IMG/VR virus record: IMGVR_UViG_3300048927_000157 | Coordinates: 64,001 to 128,000 of that record | Length of the DNA: 64,000 bases | From: a virus | Strand: one strand, 5' to 3' | Shown: positions 1-8,014 of the stretch, in pieces | Position numbering within the stretch: position 1 is the first letter of the stretch | Layout of the letters: each line of letters starts with the position of its first letter | Position numbers and translations under genes: made by a program | The notes under the pieces: generated by a model | What the model was told of the DNA's origin: nothing | The model's database searches: none | The model's input: the letters and a program-made list of their open reading frames with translations, nothing else

Positions 1-699
1 CATAAGTATTGGATTACGGGTGACCCTACTCCTATTAAATCGGTTTCATCCTTACTGAAACATCTTTATGAAGAATTCGACACAGATAACATAGCTCCAA
101 AATGGGCTGCTGAAAGAGGTCTGGAAGTAGATGATGTGAAGTTAGCCTGGGAAGGGGAAGGTACAATATCCACAACACATGGAAGTAAAGTCCATTTGAT
201 TGGTGAAGATTATGTTAGATGGAAATTCCTTCAGGAATGTGAGAGACCAATACCAATTGATAAACAGAGTCTTGGAGCCATTCAATTTATAAATGATTTA
301 CCAGATTATTTAATCCCAGTTGCCACTGAATTACAGATGTATTCTCCTACCCACTGGTATACTGGTACTTGTGATGGTATTTTATATAACACCAAAACAG
401 GAAAGTACATCATATATGACTACAAGACAAACAAAGCTTTAACCGATGCCTATAAAAAGGGACCACTCTTCCACATCAATCCAGATTACGGGTTAATCCA
501 GGATAACATGGGGAAATATTCAGCTCAATTTTCATTCTATCAAATCTTGCTTGAAGAAGCAGGTTTTGAAGTTGGAGGTAGAGTTCTTGTCTGGCTAAAC
601 GAGGACAAGAAAGCCAAAAAACTTTATAAAACTATCCAAACTAAAAACATAACCTCTGACTTGAAAGAGTTATTAAAATTGAAGTTACATTTAAAATAG
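1..699 (+). CDS. PD-(D/E)XK (RecB/Cas4-like) nuclease, 5' truncated by window edge
   Basis: The frame is open from base 1, so the true start lies outside the window; the GTG at 136 is internal. RecB-type nuclease motifs are visible: a Gly-Ser-x-x-His element (HGSKVH), an Asp in GTCDGI, the D-x-K pair in IYDYKTNK, and the QxxxY-like helix in QFSFYQILLEE. In this family these residues bind metal and cut DNA, usually in recombination or end processing. It is followed after 1 nt by the next gene, so the two are co-transcribed. A second, separate PD-(D/E)XK protein lies at 4787-5815. Fold assignment is confident; the substrate is unknown. Confidence 0.8.
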   Translation, partial: HKYWITGDPTPIKSVSSLLKHLYEEFDTDNIAPKWAAERGLEVDDVKLAWEGEGTISTTHGSKVHLIGEDYVRWKFLQECERPIPIDKQSLGAIQFINDLPDYLIPVATELQMYSPTHWYTGTCDGILYNTKTGKYIIYDYKTNKALTDAYKKGPLFHINPDYGLIQDNMGKYSAQFSFYQILLEEAGFEVGGRVLVWLNEDKKAKKLYKTIQTKNITSDLKELLKLKLHLK

Positions 700-700
700 A

Positions 701-1549
701 ATGGAAGTAATTACATCACACACAATTAAGATGGACATGAATAGTTCATTAGAAAAGCTTCTTAAAGAAGTAGGGATCGTCCAAAACTCTGAAACAAGAA
801 TTAAGGACTATCAAGACAAGATTGCTGCTTATAAAGCAGAGAATGAGAAACTAATTAAAAAGGCTGAAGACTTGAAGAGATTCGGGTTTGTCAACACTCC
901 TACTCCTAAAAACAAAGCAATTATTGATGAAAGGATAGCAGAAGTAGACAAAAAGATTGAAACTTTAAAGTTTGAGATTAGAGAAAAGAAATGGCTGGAG
1001 CAAACAGTTGCCAAGTATGCCATTGAGTATCCGACATTTAAATTCATCCCAACAGATACTATGATTGAGATTATGAAGAAGTATGATCTGACTCTGGGTG
1101 AAACTTGTATGTACTCAAAGGAGATTCCTTCTATTGCTCTGGATATCTTAAATGGTTTCAAAAGTAAAATCAAACAAGAGAAATACTTTATTGATTCCAG
1201 AATAGTGAGAGGGCAGCTAACATACTTCTCAGTTAGGTCTTCAGAGAGTGTCTTAGGGACAGAGAAACAAACTAACTACATCAAGAGTAACCTGAAGATT
1301 ATTGCTCCTGAATCTCACTTCACAAACTGGATCATTGAGTCCAATGGAATTCAAATTCCAACGTTTGTGGTTAATGAAGATACTAGAGAGTATGAGATCA
1401 ACATGGCAAAGCTTAATGCAGAGGTGAAAAAGAACACAGAAGTTCTGGACCCAATTCTATGTCTTGAAGTTGATGAAGGATACATTGTGCTTCATGCTTG
1501 GGATGAGGAAGCTTATATCCCTGAGATCAAAAACACAATTCTTAATTAA
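701..1549 (+). CDS. coiled-coil protein of unknown function
   Basis: 282 aa, starting one base after the nuclease stop (TAG-A-ATG). Residues ~15-105 are rich in Lys/Glu/Leu with heptad-like spacing and probably form a coiled coil. The C-terminal half is mixed alpha/beta without a motif I recognise. It is the last gene of its transcription unit and is followed directly by a terminator. Position next to a RecB-like nuclease makes a DNA-recombination accessory role possible, but nothing in the sequence proves it. Confidence 0.75.
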   Translation: MEVITSHTIKMDMNSSLEKLLKEVGIVQNSETRIKDYQDKIAAYKAENEKLIKKAEDLKRFGFVNTPTPKNKAIIDERIAEVDKKIETLKFEIREKKWLEQTVAKYAIEYPTFKFIPTDTMIEIMKKYDLTLGETCMYSKEIPSIALDILNGFKSKIKQEKYFIDSRIVRGQLTYFSVRSSESVLGTEKQTNYIKSNLKIIAPESHFTNWIIESNGIQIPTFVVNEDTREYEINMAKLNAEVKKNTEVLDPILCLEVDEGYIVLHAWDEEAYIPEIKNTILN

Positions 1550-1550
1550 T

Positions 1551-1609
1551 TTTAACATTATTTTAACAGTGAGACCTATTGCAGGTCTCATTTTTTTTAC
1601 ATATATTTG
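1551..1609 (+). promoter_or_regulatory. promoter with upstream TTTAACA direct repeat (composite module A)
   Basis: -33 TTG at 1579-1581, a 20-nt spacer, and -7 TATATTTG at 1602-1609: the Bacteroidota consensus. Upstream, TTTAACA at 1551-1557 and 1562-1568 forms an 11-bp-period direct repeat ending 10 nt before the TTG. The TTG lies in the loop of the terminator hairpin. Drives the 29-aa peptide gene and the genes after it. Confidence 0.8.
1570..1598 (+). terminator. intrinsic terminator
   Basis: Perfect 7-bp stem TGAGACC/GGTCTCA (1570-1576, 1584-1590) with a 7-nt loop, followed by eight T. It ends the nuclease/coiled-coil unit and physically overlaps the next promoter. Confidence 0.85.
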
Positions 1610-1626
1610 CAGTATAATTAAAAACA

Positions 1627-1716
1627 ATGGATAACGAGACACTAACAACAATAGTAGGCATGATCTGTGGGGCTGTATGTTTTGTAGCTTTCATGTGGAT
1701 GTTAAAAGAAAAGTAA
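1627..1716 (+). CDS. 29-aa single-pass membrane peptide
   Basis: ATG at 1627, stop TAA at 1714-1716, 18 nt downstream of the TATATTTG -7 box, so it is the first gene of the transcript. The peptide begins MDNETLTTIV and is then almost entirely hydrophobic (Gly, Ala, Val, Cys, Phe, Met, Trp) before a short basic end (KEK). This predicts one transmembrane helix with an N-out/C-in basic tail. The next gene starts one base after its stop. Small phage membrane peptides may modulate lysis, superinfection or host envelope proteins; no specific family recognised. Confidence 0.5.
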   Translation: MDNETLTTIVGMICGAVCFVAFMWMLKEK

Positions 1717-1717
1717 A

Positions 1718-2020
1718 ATGGGAAGAAACTATAAACTAGAAAGACTTCAGGCTGGTGAAACCTTTATTACCAGTGAGAAAGGTAACTCAATGATGCCACT
1801 GATTAAATCAGGACAGGATCATATGATATCTCCCACTACATGGGAAGAGTGTGCAGTAGATGATATTGTTTACTGTAAAGTGAAAGGTAGATTTTACACT
1901 CATTTAGTCAAAGCTGTTAATCCAGAAAAGGGTTTACTGATTGGTAGTAATAAAGGCAGCATCAATGGGTGGACGAAGCAGGTTTATGGTAAAGTAATAG
2001 TTGTAATAAAAAATAAATAA
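1718..2020 (+). CDS. S24/S26-like (LexA/signal-peptidase fold) protein with a Ser-His pair
   Basis: 100 aa. The N-terminal GNSMMPLI segment (residues ~22-29) matches the nucleophile-serine loop of S24/S26 peptidases, and VDDIVYCKV plus the C-terminal GSNKGSINGWT/VYGKV segments fit the rest of the beta fold. Where LexA and bacterial signal peptidases carry the general-base Lys, this protein reads YTHLVKAV, so the base is more likely His, as in ER-type signal peptidases. It has no DNA-binding HTH and no membrane helix, so it is neither a LexA repressor nor a leader peptidase. It might cleave a phage or host protein; activity is unproven. Confidence 0.65.
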   Translation: MGRNYKLERLQAGETFITSEKGNSMMPLIKSGQDHMISPTTWEECAVDDIVYCKVKGRFYTHLVKAVNPEKGLLIGSNKGSINGWTKQVYGKVIVVIKNK

Positions 2021-2021
2021 T

Positions 2022-2492
2022 ATGCAAGCACTTATAGAAGAGTACAGAGGTTGGGAGATTTTCTTTGATACGGAGAAAGAGAATTTCTACACAACAGCCG
2101 AAAAATTTGATTATCAAACTACAAAGAAGTCTTATGCTTCAGCTAAGAAATTCATTGATGATTTCATAAAGGATAATATGAATTTTAAGCCAGTTATGAT
2201 TCAAACAAAACACGGAGACCCAAGAAAACTAATTGGGATTAGAAAGGATGGAAGGTTCATTTATGAAGGTTGGCAAGGAAAACCTGTTCAATTGGAGTCA
2301 TATCATGAAAATGATTATTTTCTAGTAGATGAAGTGAATGACCCTATATTCAAAAAAATAAAAGAGTTGGAAGCACAGCAAGAACAACTTAGATTAGAAG
2401 TCATTGAACAATTAAAGCATTTAAAAATGGTTCCTATTAAAACATTAAAAGAATTATACTTACCTGGACATGATTTACATACAGAAAAATAA
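2022..2492 (+). CDS. conserved-looking phage protein, unknown function
   Basis: 156 aa, beginning one base after the previous stop. The N-terminal ~50 residues (EYRGWEIFFDTE...SYASAKKFIDDFI) resemble a small alpha/beta module I associate with Bacteroidota phage hypotheticals but cannot name. The C-terminal third is helical and Lys/Glu-rich (KIKELEAQQEQLRLEVIEQL), probably a coiled coil. Its end overlaps the next gene by 23 nt, so the pair is translationally coupled. Confidence 0.7.
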   Translation: MQALIEEYRGWEIFFDTEKENFYTTAEKFDYQTTKKSYASAKKFIDDFIKDNMNFKPVMIQTKHGDPRKLIGIRKDGRFIYEGWQGKPVQLESYHENDYFLVDEVNDPIFKKIKELEAQQEQLRLEVIEQLKHLKMVPIKTLKELYLPGHDLHTEK

Positions 2493-3198
2493 AGATGGGA
2501 TGCCTCATCACTTCGACTGTGCCTGTGCACTCTATGGAGCCCAGGATCTGGCACTTGACTACAAGTTAGTTACTATGGAAGAGGTTCAGGAAGGTAAATG
2601 GGATAATTTGATCCGACAGAGACTCTTTGTAGGTTCAGTTGAATTTATGACTGAGGTGTTTAAGAGAGTTGGGATTGAGCAACCCCGTCTTCCTTTAAAT
2701 AACCTGAGAGAGGAAAAGAGAATGCTAATGAGTGAGTTTCAATATGAGAAGCCTGTGTTTATCAAACCGACTCAGATCAAACTCTTTACTGGAACTGTAA
2801 TAGATGAATACAACTACCAACAGTATAAACATCACTATCCTGATGCTGAAATCATAGTTCAAGAGGTCATTCCCGATATCGTATCTGAATGGAGAGTTTA
2901 TGTCTTCAGAGATAAGATAGTGGATATAAAACAGTACAGTGGAGAATTAGTCACAGATCTTGATGATATGTACAACTATGTATGGAAATTACTTCAAGAG
3001 AAGGATGAAAAGTTGCCAGGGTTTCCATCAACATTTACAGTTGATATGGCTGTTTACAGAAAGCTTGGTAAGTTCAGGCAAAAGACCTGTATTGAGTTCA
3101 ACGATATGTGGGCTATTGGAAACTATGGAGTAAATAATGACTTGTATGTCAGAATGTTAAAAGAACGTTATTTTGATATTATAAAAAATGGAAGATAA
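2470..3198 (+). CDS. ATP-grasp (R2K clade, DUF4343-like) ligase
   Basis: 242 aa. ATP-grasp features run in order: VFIKPTQIK with the ATP-binding Lys (~residue 97), IIVQEVI, then a SEWRVYVFRDKIVDIKQY strand pair with the Arg and Lys that name the R2K clade, and the metal-binding CIEFNDMWAIGNYG near the C-terminus. R2K enzymes are predicted peptide or amino-acid ligases common in phages and thought to modify host or phage proteins. The start is an ATG within the end of the previous gene (23-nt overlap). Family assignment is good; the ligated substrate is unknown. Confidence 0.75.
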   Translation: MIYIQKNKDGMPHHFDCACALYGAQDLALDYKLVTMEEVQEGKWDNLIRQRLFVGSVEFMTEVFKRVGIEQPRLPLNNLREEKRMLMSEFQYEKPVFIKPTQIKLFTGTVIDEYNYQQYKHHYPDAEIIVQEVIPDIVSEWRVYVFRDKIVDIKQYSGELVTDLDDMYNYVWKLLQEKDEKLPGFPSTFTVDMAVYRKLGKFRQKTCIEFNDMWAIGNYGVNNDLYVRMLKERYFDIIKNGR

Positions 3199-3586
3199 AA
3201 ATTACGTTTCATATCACTTGGCAGTAGCCTTGAAAAATTTAGGTTTTGACATTGATGGTATTTCAGGATATTATAATCCTGAGGATGGAGGAAACTCTAC
3301 CATTTACAGTCCAAACAGAGTCACACGATCTCATTTCGTGGCAGCCCCAACATGGCAACAAGCTTTTGACTGGTTTACCGAAACCCACAAGCTCTTTCCT
3401 GAGTTTACTCTGTGGGGAGATGGGTTAGGTTACATCTGCATTATCAAGGAGATTAGACAAGAAGAGTTCTTAGAAGTGTATTCTTTGGAACCTGTGGATA
3501 TGGGACTAGCAACCTTTGATATACACAAGGTACGACCAGCAGCTTTAAAAGCATTAATACGAATTGTAAAAGACAAAATTAAATGA
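3188..3586 (+). CDS. conserved phage hypothetical protein
   Basis: 132 aa, overlapping the ATP-grasp gene by 11 nt and the phosphoesterase gene by 4 nt. The YVSYHLAVALKNLGF start followed by a PTWQQAFDWF segment is a pattern that recurs in short proteins of Bacteroidota phages, but I know no function for it. It is aromatic-rich, predicted globular, with no signal peptide or membrane helix. Confidence 0.7.
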   Translation: MEDKNYVSYHLAVALKNLGFDIDGISGYYNPEDGGNSTIYSPNRVTRSHFVAAPTWQQAFDWFTETHKLFPEFTLWGDGLGYICIIKEIRQEEFLEVYSLEPVDMGLATFDIHKVRPAALKALIRIVKDKIK

Positions 3587-4287
3587 GACATAAAATTTCA
3601 GATATAGGTTTAAATATACACCACATCTCAGACACTCACAATCAGCAATGGGATAAACTAAACATTCCCTTACACACAGATATTCTTATTCATTCAGGGG
3701 ATGCCACCAATAGTAGAGATAGATTATCTAATTCAGTAGAGTGGGAAGCCTTTGTAAAATGGTATGAGTCTCTTCCTATCCCTATTAAGATATTTGTTCC
3801 TGGAAACCATGATGCTACTTGTTACTTTGAGAACAAGAGAGTTAGAGAGATGTGTAAGGATGCTGGAATTGAGTATTTAAACAAAGATTCTTTTTCAGTA
3901 TATGGTTTGAACTTCTGGGGAGATGCAATGACTCCTGAGTTTGGAACATGGTATTTCTCTGCACCTAGAGCAAAGATGGCTAAACATTGGGACATGATAC
4001 CTGATGATACTCACGTCTTGATTACTCACGGTCCAAGAAAAGGTCATCTAGATCTTTCTTCTATGAGAAATGAGCTCTACTACTGTGGATGTTCAGCTCT
4101 TGGAACTAAGATAGATAAGCTGGAACACCTAAAACTTCACTGTTTTGGTCACATTCATGACAATAGTACTTGTTTCAATACAGGGATCAAGGAGAGAAAC
4201 GGTGTTATCTACTCTAATGCATCAGCCGTTAAAGATGGAGAGTTTGGAAAAGGAATACATTTTCACGGAAATACATTTTTATTATGA
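3583..4287 (+). CDS. calcineurin-like metallophosphoesterase
   Basis: 234 aa. All metallophosphoesterase motifs are present in order: ISDTHN, SGDAT, PGNHDA, ITHGP and GHIHD, supplying the Asp/His/Asn ligands of the two-metal centre. Length matches the single-domain cytosolic class. Such enzymes hydrolyse phosphomono- or diesters (nucleotides, cyclic nucleotides, RNA 2'-phosphates or DNA ends). The phage context suggests nucleotide or RNA-end processing, or removal of a defence signal nucleotide; the substrate cannot be read from sequence. ATGA overlaps join it to both neighbours. Confidence 0.85.
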   Translation: MRHKISDIGLNIHHISDTHNQQWDKLNIPLHTDILIHSGDATNSRDRLSNSVEWEAFVKWYESLPIPIKIFVPGNHDATCYFENKRVREMCKDAGIEYLNKDSFSVYGLNFWGDAMTPEFGTWYFSAPRAKMAKHWDMIPDDTHVLITHGPRKGHLDLSSMRNELYYCGCSALGTKIDKLEHLKLHCFGHIHDNSTCFNTGIKERNGVIYSNASAVKDGEFGKGIHFHGNTFLL

Positions 4288-4535
4288 CAGCAGAAAAACT
4301 TTTAGAATCTACAATAGAAGAATACAATAAAAGTGTTTCAGATTTTCATAAATTTAAATTTACTGAATCTGAAAAAGCTTTATTTGTACAAATGATGCAA
4401 GTTTTTGCAGGGCATCATGTAGTTAAATCGTTGAATAGTGCAGCAAATGAAGTGTGGGGAGGACCTGTTGGAAAGGATTATGTAATCAATAAAGGTTCCA
4501 TTATAAATTCTTACCCTCTTGAAAAAATAATATAA
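4284..4535 (+). CDS. small protein of unknown function
   Basis: 83 aa, overlapping the phosphoesterase by 4 nt (ATGA). Predicted mainly helical in the first 60 residues, then a short GGPVGKDYVINKG stretch. No motif recognised, no membrane segment. Confidence 0.65.
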   Translation: MTAEKLLESTIEEYNKSVSDFHKFKFTESEKALFVQMMQVFAGHHVVKSLNSAANEVWGGPVGKDYVINKGSIINSYPLEKII

Positions 4536-4552
4536 TTTAAATAACTTATAAA

Positions 4553-4717
4553 ATGGGATTATTAGTATTTTTGCTTATGATAGCAATAATCGTAGAATTA
4601 CGATACAAACCAAGATACAAAAAAGTTGGTGGAGAATCTTTCATCGAATATAACCTTCACAGGTACACAAAGGAGAGAGATTCTATCAATCTATCACAGA
4701 TTTTTAACAAACATTAA
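4553..4717 (+). CDS. 54-aa membrane-anchored small protein
   Basis: ATG at 4553, TAA at 4715-4717. The first ~15 residues (GLLVFLLMIAIIVE) form one transmembrane helix, followed by a basic, tyrosine-rich cytoplasmic tail (RYKPRYKK...). It is the last gene before the next promoter, and the TTTAACA-type repeat overlaps its stop codon. No family recognised. Confidence 0.5.
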   Translation: MGLLVFLLMIAIIVELRYKPRYKKVGGESFIEYNLHRYTKERDSINLSQIFNKH

Positions 4718-4759
4718 CAGTATTAAATTTGCACAGTTCAAATTAATTTTGTATCTTTG
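4703..4759 (+). promoter_or_regulatory. promoter with TTTAACA repeat, TATCTTTG class
   Basis: -33 TTG at 4729-4731, 20-nt spacer, -7 TATCTTTG at 4752-4759. TTTAACA (4703-4709) and ATTAACA (4713-4719) lie upstream with a 10-bp period, ending 9 nt before the TTG. Drives the PD-(D/E)XK/primase operon. No terminator hairpin is embedded here. Confidence 0.75.
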
Positions 4760-4786
4760 CAGACCACTATTTGAAACACTTTTTAA

Positions 4787-5815
4787 ATGAACGATATACT
4801 TATTGAGGAAGGACAATTTGAGTTCCTTTCACCAACACTACCAAGACCAGCAAGTTTCATTAGAAGGTTCTCACAAGGATTTAACAGATTTTACTACACT
4901 GTTGACAAAGATGGAAAAGTTGAACTTTACTCATCAGCTACAACTCTTATTAAAGATGGTTATGCTGAAGACACAGTTGCTTTAGAAATTTGGAGAAACA
5001 GGTTGAAAGCCGAGGGAAAGAATCCTGAAAGTGAACTAAACTATCTGGCTACCAGAGGTACATTGATGCACATGCTAATTGCAGATTACATTCAAGGAAT
5101 TGAAATCAACATGAACAACTTTTATGAGCACTTTAGAGTTCATCATCCAGAAACTGTTGGATTTGAATATACTGAAGTTTTAAACAAAGACTCAGATTGG
5201 CTTAGAAAAGCAGTCCTAGCATTTGGACAATTTGTTATTGAATACAATGTAAAGCCTCTTGCCCTGGAACTTATCATGAAGTCTGATATCTACAAAGTAG
5301 CTTCACCAGTTGATATGCTTTGTCAGATGGAGATTGAAGAGTCAGGACCGTGGGGAGAGCCCTTGAAATCAGGACCTAATAAAGGAGAGCCAAAGGTCAT
5401 CAAAAGAAAGAAGACGATAATTGCAATTGTCGATTTTAAATCATCTCAAAATGGTTTCTACGATAAGCACTATCTACAGCTTCAGCTTTACAAAAGAATT
5501 GTAAAAGAGAATTATCCAGATTTAGAAGTGGAAGGTTTATACAACTGGTCACCTAAAGACTGGAGAGGAAACACTCCAACTTACAACCTAAAAGAGCAGA
5601 GTGATGGTAAACTAAATGATCTATGTGAAACTGTCTTTGAACAAGGTAGGATTAAGCATAAGTGGAAAACTCCGACAGTAACTATTTTCAAGGATTTTGT
5701 TTCAATGGGAACATATGATACAGAACCGTTTATCGAAGTTTTAACACTTAAAGACTATTTAGAAAAGCATCATGGCACAACAAAAGGAGAGGAAGATACC
5801 GAGCAGACCAGTTAA
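4787..5815 (+). CDS. PD-(D/E)XK nuclease superfamily protein
   Basis: 342 aa. RecB-type signature: RGTLMHMLIADY (residues ~91-102, helix with the conserved His), an Asp in SPVDML, the catalytic D-x-K in AIVDFKSS (~223-230), and a QLQLYKRIV helix matching QxxxY. An insertion of about 25 residues rich in Gly/Pro/Lys separates the Asp from the DFK strand. It is first in its operon and overlaps the primase-like gene by 44 nt. Likely a phage exonuclease or recombination nuclease of the sort found beside primases and helicases in crAss-like replication blocks. Confidence 0.8.
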   Translation: MNDILIEEGQFEFLSPTLPRPASFIRRFSQGFNRFYYTVDKDGKVELYSSATTLIKDGYAEDTVALEIWRNRLKAEGKNPESELNYLATRGTLMHMLIADYIQGIEINMNNFYEHFRVHHPETVGFEYTEVLNKDSDWLRKAVLAFGQFVIEYNVKPLALELIMKSDIYKVASPVDMLCQMEIEESGPWGEPLKSGPNKGEPKVIKRKKTIIAIVDFKSSQNGFYDKHYLQLQLYKRIVKENYPDLEVEGLYNWSPKDWRGNTPTYNLKEQSDGKLNDLCETVFEQGRIKHKWKTPTVTIFKDFVSMGTYDTEPFIEVLTLKDYLEKHHGTTKGEEDTEQTS

Positions 5816-6734
5816 TAGATATGTACTAGAAAAATACACCAGTGTAAGGAGTAGGTTTACATGTCCTAGTTGCCTTGAGAAACACACTTTTACCAGGTTT
5901 ATAGACGTAACAACTGGAGAATACTTACCAGAAGAGTTCGGAAGATGTGATAGAGTTGAAAAATGTGGTTATTTTGTTCCTCCTACAGGAAGGGACTTGA
6001 AAGATAAACCTTTAATGGTTAAACCAAATGAAGTTATGAAAGAGTACCAAGTAGAAAATCTTGGTATCTCTCTCATAGAAACTTCAAGAGTTTTGGAGTC
6101 AATGACTTTCAACGATAACTTATCCTTATTTCTATTCAACAACTTTGATCCAATTAAGGTGAAAGACACTTTAGTAAGATATAAGCTTGGTGAATCCAGT
6201 AAATGGCAAGGCTCAACTGTATTCTGGCAAATTGATAATGAGTTTGATACCAGAACAGGTAAAATTATTTTATATGATCTTTCAACAGGAAAGAGAATGA
6301 AAAAACCAAGACCTTTCATTAGCTGGGAACATGTTCCTGATAGAAGGCTACTTGACAGAAGTCACTTAGTGGACTTCAACTTAAAACAATGTTTATTTGG
6401 AGAGCATTTAGTAACTCCTGAAACAACCGAAATTCACATTGTAGAGTCTGAGAAAACGGCTCTTCTGTGTAACATCATAGATGGTAAAACCTGGCTTGCA
6501 GTTGGTGGAATTGAAATGATTAATGAAGAAAGACTTTTACCATTCAGACATTGCAAGATGACTTTCTATCCTGACAAAGGACCAAAAGCTCTTGAAAAAT
6601 GGAAAAAGAAACTATCAGAATTTTCTGAAGTATTCAACATCAAAGTAAACACCAGTCTTGAGAAATCAGCTTTACCTGAAGGTTCTGATCTTGGAGACTT
6701 GATAATCGAAAAATTTGGCAAGAAACATGGATAA
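5772..6734 (+). CDS. primase-like protein with Zn-finger and Toprim-like domain
   Basis: 320 aa. N-terminal zinc ribbon: CPSC at ~34-37 and a second pair in GRCDRVEKCGYF at ~58-70. The C-terminal half is Toprim-like: HIVESEKTALL (conserved Glu, ~222-232), AVGGIEM, and YPDKGPKALEKW (acidic motif). This layout matches the short DnaG-type/DUF6371-like primase proteins of Bacteroidota mobile elements. It would make primers with the DnaB-like helicase at 31819. The catalytic core between the two domains is divergent, so primase activity itself is inference. Confidence 0.7.
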   Translation: MAQQKERKIPSRPVNRYVLEKYTSVRSRFTCPSCLEKHTFTRFIDVTTGEYLPEEFGRCDRVEKCGYFVPPTGRDLKDKPLMVKPNEVMKEYQVENLGISLIETSRVLESMTFNDNLSLFLFNNFDPIKVKDTLVRYKLGESSKWQGSTVFWQIDNEFDTRTGKIILYDLSTGKRMKKPRPFISWEHVPDRRLLDRSHLVDFNLKQCLFGEHLVTPETTEIHIVESEKTALLCNIIDGKTWLAVGGIEMINEERLLPFRHCKMTFYPDKGPKALEKWKKKLSEFSEVFNIKVNTSLEKSALPEGSDLGDLIIEKFGKKHG

Positions 6735-7173
6735 AATAAGCAGAATCATGGATGCCTGGGGAGATCTCTGGGTGACTGTAAAAGACAAAGTAACTGACTC
6801 AGGTTGGGTAAACTCTGATGAAGTTTTATTTCTCTACTCTCCAGATAAAGGGCTAGACCAAAGATTTGAACAAAGTGCTCCAGATAGATCTAATCTAAAG
6901 CCAAGATATGGAGTGAGACCTATTGCCTTGAGAGGGATTGAAAACAACAATGGTTGGAAACCTTCTGGATTCTATGCTGCCGATACTGATAGGAGGAATC
7001 CTTTTAAAAATGAAAAACAGTATAGAATAGGATTCCTGAATACTGATGGTTCCTTTATCGAGCAGGGTATTAAAGAATGGAATCATGGATTCTTCGAGAA
7101 TGGATATCCAATTAAACCTTTCCCTTCTCATTATCAGGAGGTAGAGGATATTAAACCACCATTATATTTATGA
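6727..7173 (+). CDS. unknown protein
   Basis: 148 aa from the ATG at 6727, which overlaps the primase-like gene by 8 nt; a TTG further upstream (6715) is a less likely start. Contains a DAWGDLWVTV segment and a Gly/Asn/Arg-rich middle (RRNPFKNEKQYRIGFLN). Overlaps the next gene by 4 nt. No recognised domain. Confidence 0.65.
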   Translation: MDKISRIMDAWGDLWVTVKDKVTDSGWVNSDEVLFLYSPDKGLDQRFEQSAPDRSNLKPRYGVRPIALRGIENNNGWKPSGFYAADTDRRNPFKNEKQYRIGFLNTDGSFIEQGIKEWNHGFFENGYPIKPFPSHYQEVEDIKPPLYL

Positions 7174-7556
7174 AACCAAATTTAAAAAACAATACCACCA
7201 ATTATATTGAAAATTGGTTAAATGAATTTGGAGATCAGGAAGTTATGGCTGAAGTAAAAACAGAAGTAGAAAAATTAAATAGAAAAAATATGATGAACAA
7301 AGCACTCTATGAAAGAGTAATCATTGAACCTTTAATTCCAAAGACAGATAATGACTCTGGAGTTGAGGGATTAACACCAGAAGACGAACTGGTTGAAGTA
7401 AAAGTACATGACTGGGGAACAATGGTAGATGGATCTGCTTTCCCATATCCAGTTGGATCAATTGCTTACATTAAACAAGGAGCAAATCTGATCGTTATCA
7501 GTAAAGAAAAGAATCTTTATCTAGTCGATAGAAGATTAATCTTAGGAATTCAATAA
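7170..7556 (+). CDS. GroES-like co-chaperonin (putative)
   Basis: 128 aa. After a ~40-residue helical N-terminal extension, residues ~45-128 follow the Hsp10 plan: ALYERVIIEPL (as GroES ...DRVIV...), an acidic Gly-containing loop (DNDSGVEGLT) where the GroEL-binding mobile loop falls, then VGSIAYIKQGANLIVI and a YLVDRRLILGI ending that matches the C-terminal strand of GroES. The phage also encodes GroEL at 29838, which supports the call. GroES would form the heptameric lid of the folding chamber. The extension and weak loop conservation leave some doubt. Confidence 0.55.
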   Translation: MKPNLKNNTTNYIENWLNEFGDQEVMAEVKTEVEKLNRKNMMNKALYERVIIEPLIPKTDNDSGVEGLTPEDELVEVKVHDWGTMVDGSAFPYPVGSIAYIKQGANLIVISKEKNLYLVDRRLILGIQ

Positions 7557-7580
7557 TAACAACATTTTAAAACAATATTT

Positions 7581-7973
7581 ATGTCAAAACAAGAAGAAGT
7601 AGCAGTAGAAAGACCAGTAGTAACTAACCCTCTAGATTATGGGTATGCACCAGATGCACAGATTACTATCCCTGCTGGGTTATTTATGGCTTACATGCAG
7701 TTGGCTGGAGCTATTGCTCAGGAAGAAACAAAGGAACTTATCCTTTTAAACCAGTTCCCACTAGAGACTGGACCAGAAAGAGAGGCTAATGGTATGCCTA
7801 AAATGCAGCCAGAGCAAGTAATGATGTATGTGTCTCCAAAAGGTAAGAGAGCTGAAGAGCTTTTCAATGCCACTATTGAGATTCACATGACTATGATTGA
7901 TAGCAAAGTAGCTATCCATAGAGATCAAGCTCAGGCTGAAGCTGATGCTAATGCACCAGACTTAACACTTTAA
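7581..7973 (+). CDS. unknown acidic helical protein
   Basis: 130 aa, mostly helical, with an acidic alanine-rich C-terminus (QAQAEADANAPDL). It follows the GroES-like gene after a 24-nt gap and precedes a GC-rich hairpin. No signal peptide and no motif recognised. Confidence 0.65.
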   Translation: MSKQEEVAVERPVVTNPLDYGYAPDAQITIPAGLFMAYMQLAGAIAQEETKELILLNQFPLETGPEREANGMPKMQPEQVMMYVSPKGKRAEELFNATIEIHMTMIDSKVAIHRDQAQAEADANAPDLTL

Positions 7974-7981
7974 TAATCCTG

Positions 7982-8004
7982 CCCCTCTTAGGAGGGGTAT
8001 TTAA
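7982..8004 (+). terminator. GC-rich hairpin, weak terminator
   Basis: CCCCTC/GAGGGG stem (7982-7987, 7992-7997) with a 4-nt loop, followed by an A/T-rich run with few consecutive T. Probably a partial terminator or transcript stabiliser between 7973 and 8015. Confidence 0.5.
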
Positions 8005-8014
8005 AACAATCTAT

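Noticed and set aside
829-1173. Opposite-strand ORF under the coiled-coil gene
   Set aside because: A shadow of a clear coding frame; no promoter, and hydrophobic composition arises from the complement of Lys/Glu codons.
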